From positions 1 to 8,953 of the forward strand of contig JASHVP010000040.1 of NCBI GenBank assembly GCA_030044475.1: a DNA stretch of 8,953 nt, in the 5' to 3' direction. The position numbers were made by a program, and so were the translations under genes. Of this stretch, positions 6,580 through 8,953 are shown one piece after another (position 1 is the first letter of the stretch; each line of letters starts with the position of its first letter). A model generated the notes under the pieces. It ran no database searches. It was given only the letters and a program-made list of their open reading frames with translations, and had not been told where the DNA came from. Source of the stretch: Thermoplasmata archaeon (GTDB lineage: Archaea; Thermoplasmatota; Thermoplasmata; Lutacidiplasmatales; UBA184).

Positions 6580-7890
6580 ATGTCCCCCGAACTACGGGCC
6601 CCGGATCCGTCCCCGTCCGCGTCCGAACCGATCCCTCGACCCGCCGGACCGACGTCCGGCGGAGCCGTCGCCCCGTGCCGCTCCGGCCGGAACGTCGCTG
6701 TGATCGTCGGGGTCGTCGTCGTGGTCGTGGTCGCGGCGTTCGCGACGCTCGTCGGGGTCCCGTCGTTCGGCGCCGCCGCCACCCCGCCCGCCGCCGCCCC
6801 CAGCTCGGGACTCGCCGCGGCGGGCACGATCGGGCCGGGCTGCAATCCGGAGTCGGCGAAGTACGCGACGCCGACCGCGCTGCTGATCCCGAACTCCAAT
6901 CCGAGCGGGAGCGTCGCGCCGGGCGACCACGTGAACGTGACGTTCGAGTTCAAGGTCGACGCCGAAACGATCAAGCCGAACGCGGTGGGGATCAACGTCT
7001 ACACGCCGACGGTCTTCACCTCGCTGCCCGAGGTCGGCGGCGGCAGCTACCCGGCCACCTTCAACAACCACACGTTCACGATCCCCGGGCCGGTCTGGGT
7101 CCCCCTCAGCTTCGACAAGCTCGTCACCTCGAACGTGACGTTCCTCGGGGGCGCGAGTGCGACACTCAGCACGCAGAAGGTCGGGATCATGGCCGACACC
7201 CCGTACGGGACCCTCAAGCTGGAGTTCCGCTGGTCGTGGAACATCACGTACCCGAACGGGACCTTCGACCAGGGTCCGTGGACGGTCCCGTCGCTGACGT
7301 TCAGCCAGGGGGTCGTCCTGCCGAGCATCTTCAAGCCCGCGCCGTACGTCGACCTCACGAACGAGAGCCCCGCGAACGACTACATCGGGTCCGTCTACAC
7401 GATGGACCTGAGCGGGGACGTCTCCGACCGGAACTTCTACATCGAGTTCGAGACCCAGGCCGGCGCGCTCAAGGCGGCCGAGTGGCAGAACGACACCGCC
7501 AGCACCAACGCGACGTTCGTCGCCACCATCCCCCTGCTCGGGTTCGGCGGCTCGCTGACGCCGGGTCTCTACCTCGTGCACATCCACGACTCGTGCGGGG
7601 CGATGCTGTACTCGAAGCGGGTGACGCTGACGTACGCGCCGTACGCGATCGTGAACTTCGTGACGACCCCGTCGGGGTGCGGCACCGTCACTTTCGACGG
7701 GACGCCCTACACGAACGGGGAGTTCGCCAACGTGACCCCGGGGTCGACCCCGTACTCCTACGCGTTCCACGCGTGCACGGGCTACACGATCTCCAACTGG
7801 TCGTTCGAGGGCGCGCTCCGCCAGGGCATGACCGGCGAAGTGGTCGTGAGCGCGGGCGGGACGTTCATCGCCAACTTCAAGCCGGGATGA
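6580..7890 (+). CDS. Membrane-anchored surface protein with C-terminal InlB-like module, function unknown
   Basis: The 436-residue product starts at the first ATG after a good TATA box. Residues 1-37 are Pro/Ser-rich and end in CRSGR. Residues 38-60 are a Val-rich transmembrane helix, followed by an Ala/Pro linker to about 82. The positive-inside rule puts the rest outside the cell, and ten N-x-S/T sequons (Asn119 to Asn406) agree. Residues ~90-355 look all-beta, with alternating strand patterns such as HVNVTFEFKVDAETI and RNFYIEFETQ; I do not recognise the fold. Residues ~357-436 resemble the InlB-like modules of the preceding large protein: PSGCGTVTFDGTPY, then YAFHACTGYTISNWSFEG and a final GGTFIANF strand. 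Cys367 and Cys399 inside this module could form a disulfide; Cys88 and Cys339 are the other outer cysteines. No enzyme motif is visible. It could be a partner or paralogous structural component of the neighbouring protein, by inference. Confidence 0.83.
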   Translation: MSPELRAPDPSPSASEPIPRPAGPTSGGAVAPCRSGRNVAVIVGVVVVVVVAAFATLVGVPSFGAAATPPAAAPSSGLAAAGTIGPGCNPESAKYATPTALLIPNSNPSGSVAPGDHVNVTFEFKVDAETIKPNAVGINVYTPTVFTSLPEVGGGSYPATFNNHTFTIPGPVWVPLSFDKLVTSNVTFLGGASATLSTQKVGIMADTPYGTLKLEFRWSWNITYPNGTFDQGPWTVPSLTFSQGVVLPSIFKPAPYVDLTNESPANDYIGSVYTMDLSGDVSDRNFYIEFETQAGALKAAEWQNDTASTNATFVATIPLLGFGGSLTPGLYLVHIHDSCGAMLYSKRVTLTYAPYAIVNFVTTPSGCGTVTFDGTPYTNGEFANVTPGSTPYSYAFHACTGYTISNWSFEGALRQGMTGEVVVSAGGTFIANFKPG

Positions 7891-7941
7891 GCCGGGTCGC
7901 TCCCTCCGGCGGTTCCGTCTCGGTCGCGTCCGAAGGCACGG

Positions 7942-7949
7942 TCAAATAG
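7942..7949 (+). promoter_or_regulatory. TATA box for the ATP sulfurylase gene, spaced for a leaderless transcript
   Basis: TCAAATAG is the only AT-rich element in the 81-base gap before the ATG at 7972. Its centre is about 26 bases from that ATG, which puts transcription start at the start codon itself. A GGTG at 7966-7969 is too close to the ATG to act as a normal Shine-Dalgarno site, so leaderless initiation is the simpler reading. The hexamer ACGGTC occurs on both sides of the box (7938-7943 and 7950-7955). Confidence 0.5.
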
Positions 7950-7971
7950 ACGGTCGGTTCCCCGCGGTGCG

Positions 7972-8953
7972 ATGATCCCTCCCCCCCACGGCGGCCGGCT
8001 CGTCGAGCGGCTCCGACCCCCGTCCGAGCTCGCCCGACGCGAGGCCGAGGGGGCGCAGCTCCCCCGGCTGCGCGTGTCGGTGGACGAGATGTACGATGCC
8101 GAGAAGATCGGCATCGGCGCCTACAGCCCGCTCGAGGGGTTCCAGGGGTCCGCCGACCTCGCCTCGGTGACCGCGACCGGCCGCCTCCCCGGCGGACTGC
8201 CCTGGACGATCCCGATCGTCCTCGCGCCCCCTGGCCCCGCCAACGCGGCGGTCGTCGCCCGGCTGCGCCCGGGCGACGAAGTCGGCCTCGAGGACCCGAG
8301 CGGGCGGCTCTTCGCGCTCGTCCACGTCGAGGAGACCTACCCGTACGACCGGGCGCACGTCGCGAAGACGGTCTACGCGACCGACGACCGCGCGCATCCC
8401 AACGTCGCCGACCTGTTCGCGGCCGGCGAGACCGCGGTGGCGGGCCCGGTGGACCTGCTGCGGCGCCTCGAGCTCCCCGTCGGGCCGCTCGAGTGGACGC
8501 CGGCGGAGACGCGGGCGGAGTTCGCGCGCCGCGGCTGGAAGAACGTCGTCGCCTATCAGACGCGCAACGTCCCGCACACCGCGCACGAGTACCTCCAGCG
8601 CTGCTCCCTGGAGCGGGAAGAGGTGGACGGGCTGTTCATCCACCCGGTGCTCGGACGACTGAAGAGCGGCGACTACCGGCCCGAGGTGATCCTCGAGGCG
8701 TACCAGGCCCTCGTCCGCCATTACTACCCGAAGGACCGGGTCCTCCTCGCCGCCCTCAGCATCACGATGCGGTACGGCGGGCCGAAGGCCGCCCTCTTCC
8801 TGGCGATCGTCCGGAAGAACTACGGCTGCGGGATCTACATCGTCGGACGGGACCAGGCGGGGATCGGCAAGTACTACGACCCGTTCGCCTGCCAGCGGAT
8901 CTTCGACGAATACCCGATCGACGTCGTGCCGCTGAAGTACGCCGAGACGTACT
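7972..8953 (+). CDS. sat: ATP sulfurylase (sulfate adenylyltransferase), 3' end cut by window
   Basis: The enzyme forms adenosine 5'-phosphosulfate and pyrophosphate from ATP and sulfate, the first step of sulfate activation in the cytosol. The 327 visible residues start with IPPPHGGRLVERL, near the family's usual N-terminus. Residues ~5-160 are the PUA-like N-terminal domain, including YSPLEGF (51-57) and LPWTIPIVL (76-84). The catalytic domain begins near 165: AYQTRNVPHTAHEYLQR (194-210) carries the Q-x-R-N and H-x-x-H residues (Gln196, Arg198, Asn199, His202, His205), then VDGLFIHPVLGRLKSGDYRP (218-237), YYPKDRVLLA (251-260), MRYGGP (266-271) and VGRDQAG (291-297). The usual GRDHAG is GRDQAG, and two other common histidines are Leu277 and Ile288, so this is a divergent subfamily with the core motifs intact. 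The chain is still in the catalytic domain at the window edge. Whether it serves assimilation or energy metabolism cannot be told without downstream genes. Confidence 0.93.
   Translation, partial: MIPPPHGGRLVERLRPPSELARREAEGAQLPRLRVSVDEMYDAEKIGIGAYSPLEGFQGSADLASVTATGRLPGGLPWTIPIVLAPPGPANAAVVARLRPGDEVGLEDPSGRLFALVHVEETYPYDRAHVAKTVYATDDRAHPNVADLFAAGETAVAGPVDLLRRLELPVGPLEWTPAETRAEFARRGWKNVVAYQTRNVPHTAHEYLQRCSLEREEVDGLFIHPVLGRLKSGDYRPEVILEAYQALVRHYYPKDRVLLAALSITMRYGGPKAALFLAIVRKNYGCGIYIVGRDQAGIGKYYDPFACQRIFDEYPIDVVPLKYAETY

Noticed and set aside
6700..6740. GTC/GTG-rich simple sequence that looks like a microsatellite.
   Set aside because: It encodes the valine-rich transmembrane helix of the 436-residue protein, and coding constraint explains it.
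1872..6995. A 5.1-kb open reading frame on the minus strand, antisense to the large surface protein.
   Set aside because: Its translation is Arg/Gly/Asp-rich without domain structure. Long stop-free antisense frames arise automatically when sense codons nearly all end in G or C. It also crosses three real genes.
7887..7949. A 20-codon frame starting in an ATGA overlap with the 436-residue gene.
   Set aside because: It has no Shine-Dalgarno site or recognisable content, ends in the sat TATA box, and ATGA at a TGA stop is common by chance.
1294..8953. A sulfur-metabolism cluster linking the MtnX-like gene to ATP sulfurylase.
   Set aside because: The two are separated by nearly 6 kb of surface-protein genes, have separate promoters, and the MtnX role itself is uncertain.

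Overview
The window is about 70% G+C by eye and reads as a high-GC archaeon. A terrestrial or sediment Thermoplasmatota lineage is my best guess, by inference. Three things point that way. AT-rich TATA-like boxes stand alone in very GC-rich intergenic DNA at archaeal distances from start codons, with few Shine-Dalgarno sites, which suggests leaderless or short-leader mRNAs. The large secreted proteins combine InlB-type repeats, Ig/PKD-like repeats, dense N-glycosylation sequons (N-x-S/T) and a C-terminal membrane anchor. The proteins lack the strong acidic bias of haloarchaea. A high-GC bacterium is not strictly excluded.

Layout. (1) 1-1150, minus strand: a membrane-anchored phosphoesterase-family enzyme (AcpA/phospholipase C type), cut at its C-terminus by the window edge. 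(2) 1151-1293: divergent promoter region. (3) 1294-2169, plus strand: a MtnX-like HAD phosphatase with an unexplained C-terminal tail. (4) 2166-6470, plus: a 1434-residue surface protein overlapping gene 3 by ATGA. In order it has a signal peptide, a Ser/Thr/Ala/Pro linker, an unrecognised 10-cysteine N-terminal region, six InlB-like repeats, four Ig/PKD-like repeats each with one Cys-x9-Cys pair, a transmembrane helix and a Pro-rich cytoplasmic tail. (5) 6580-7890, plus: a 436-residue membrane-anchored surface protein with its own TATA promoter and one C-terminal InlB-like module. (6) 7972-8953, plus: ATP sulfurylase, cut at its C-terminus by the window edge, with a TATA box placed for leaderless transcription.

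Three of the five genes make envelope proteins and all three carry a Pro/Ser-rich cytoplasmic segment next to the membrane helix, so the middle of the window looks like a cell-surface locus. The HAD phosphatase is tied to it only by translational coupling. ATP sulfurylase (sulfate activation) has its own promoter and looks like the start of a separate metabolic unit. No gene-free stretch exceeds 150 bases. I saw no tRNA, rRNA, CRISPR array, insertion sequence or attachment site. I found no T-rich archaeal terminator behind any gene.
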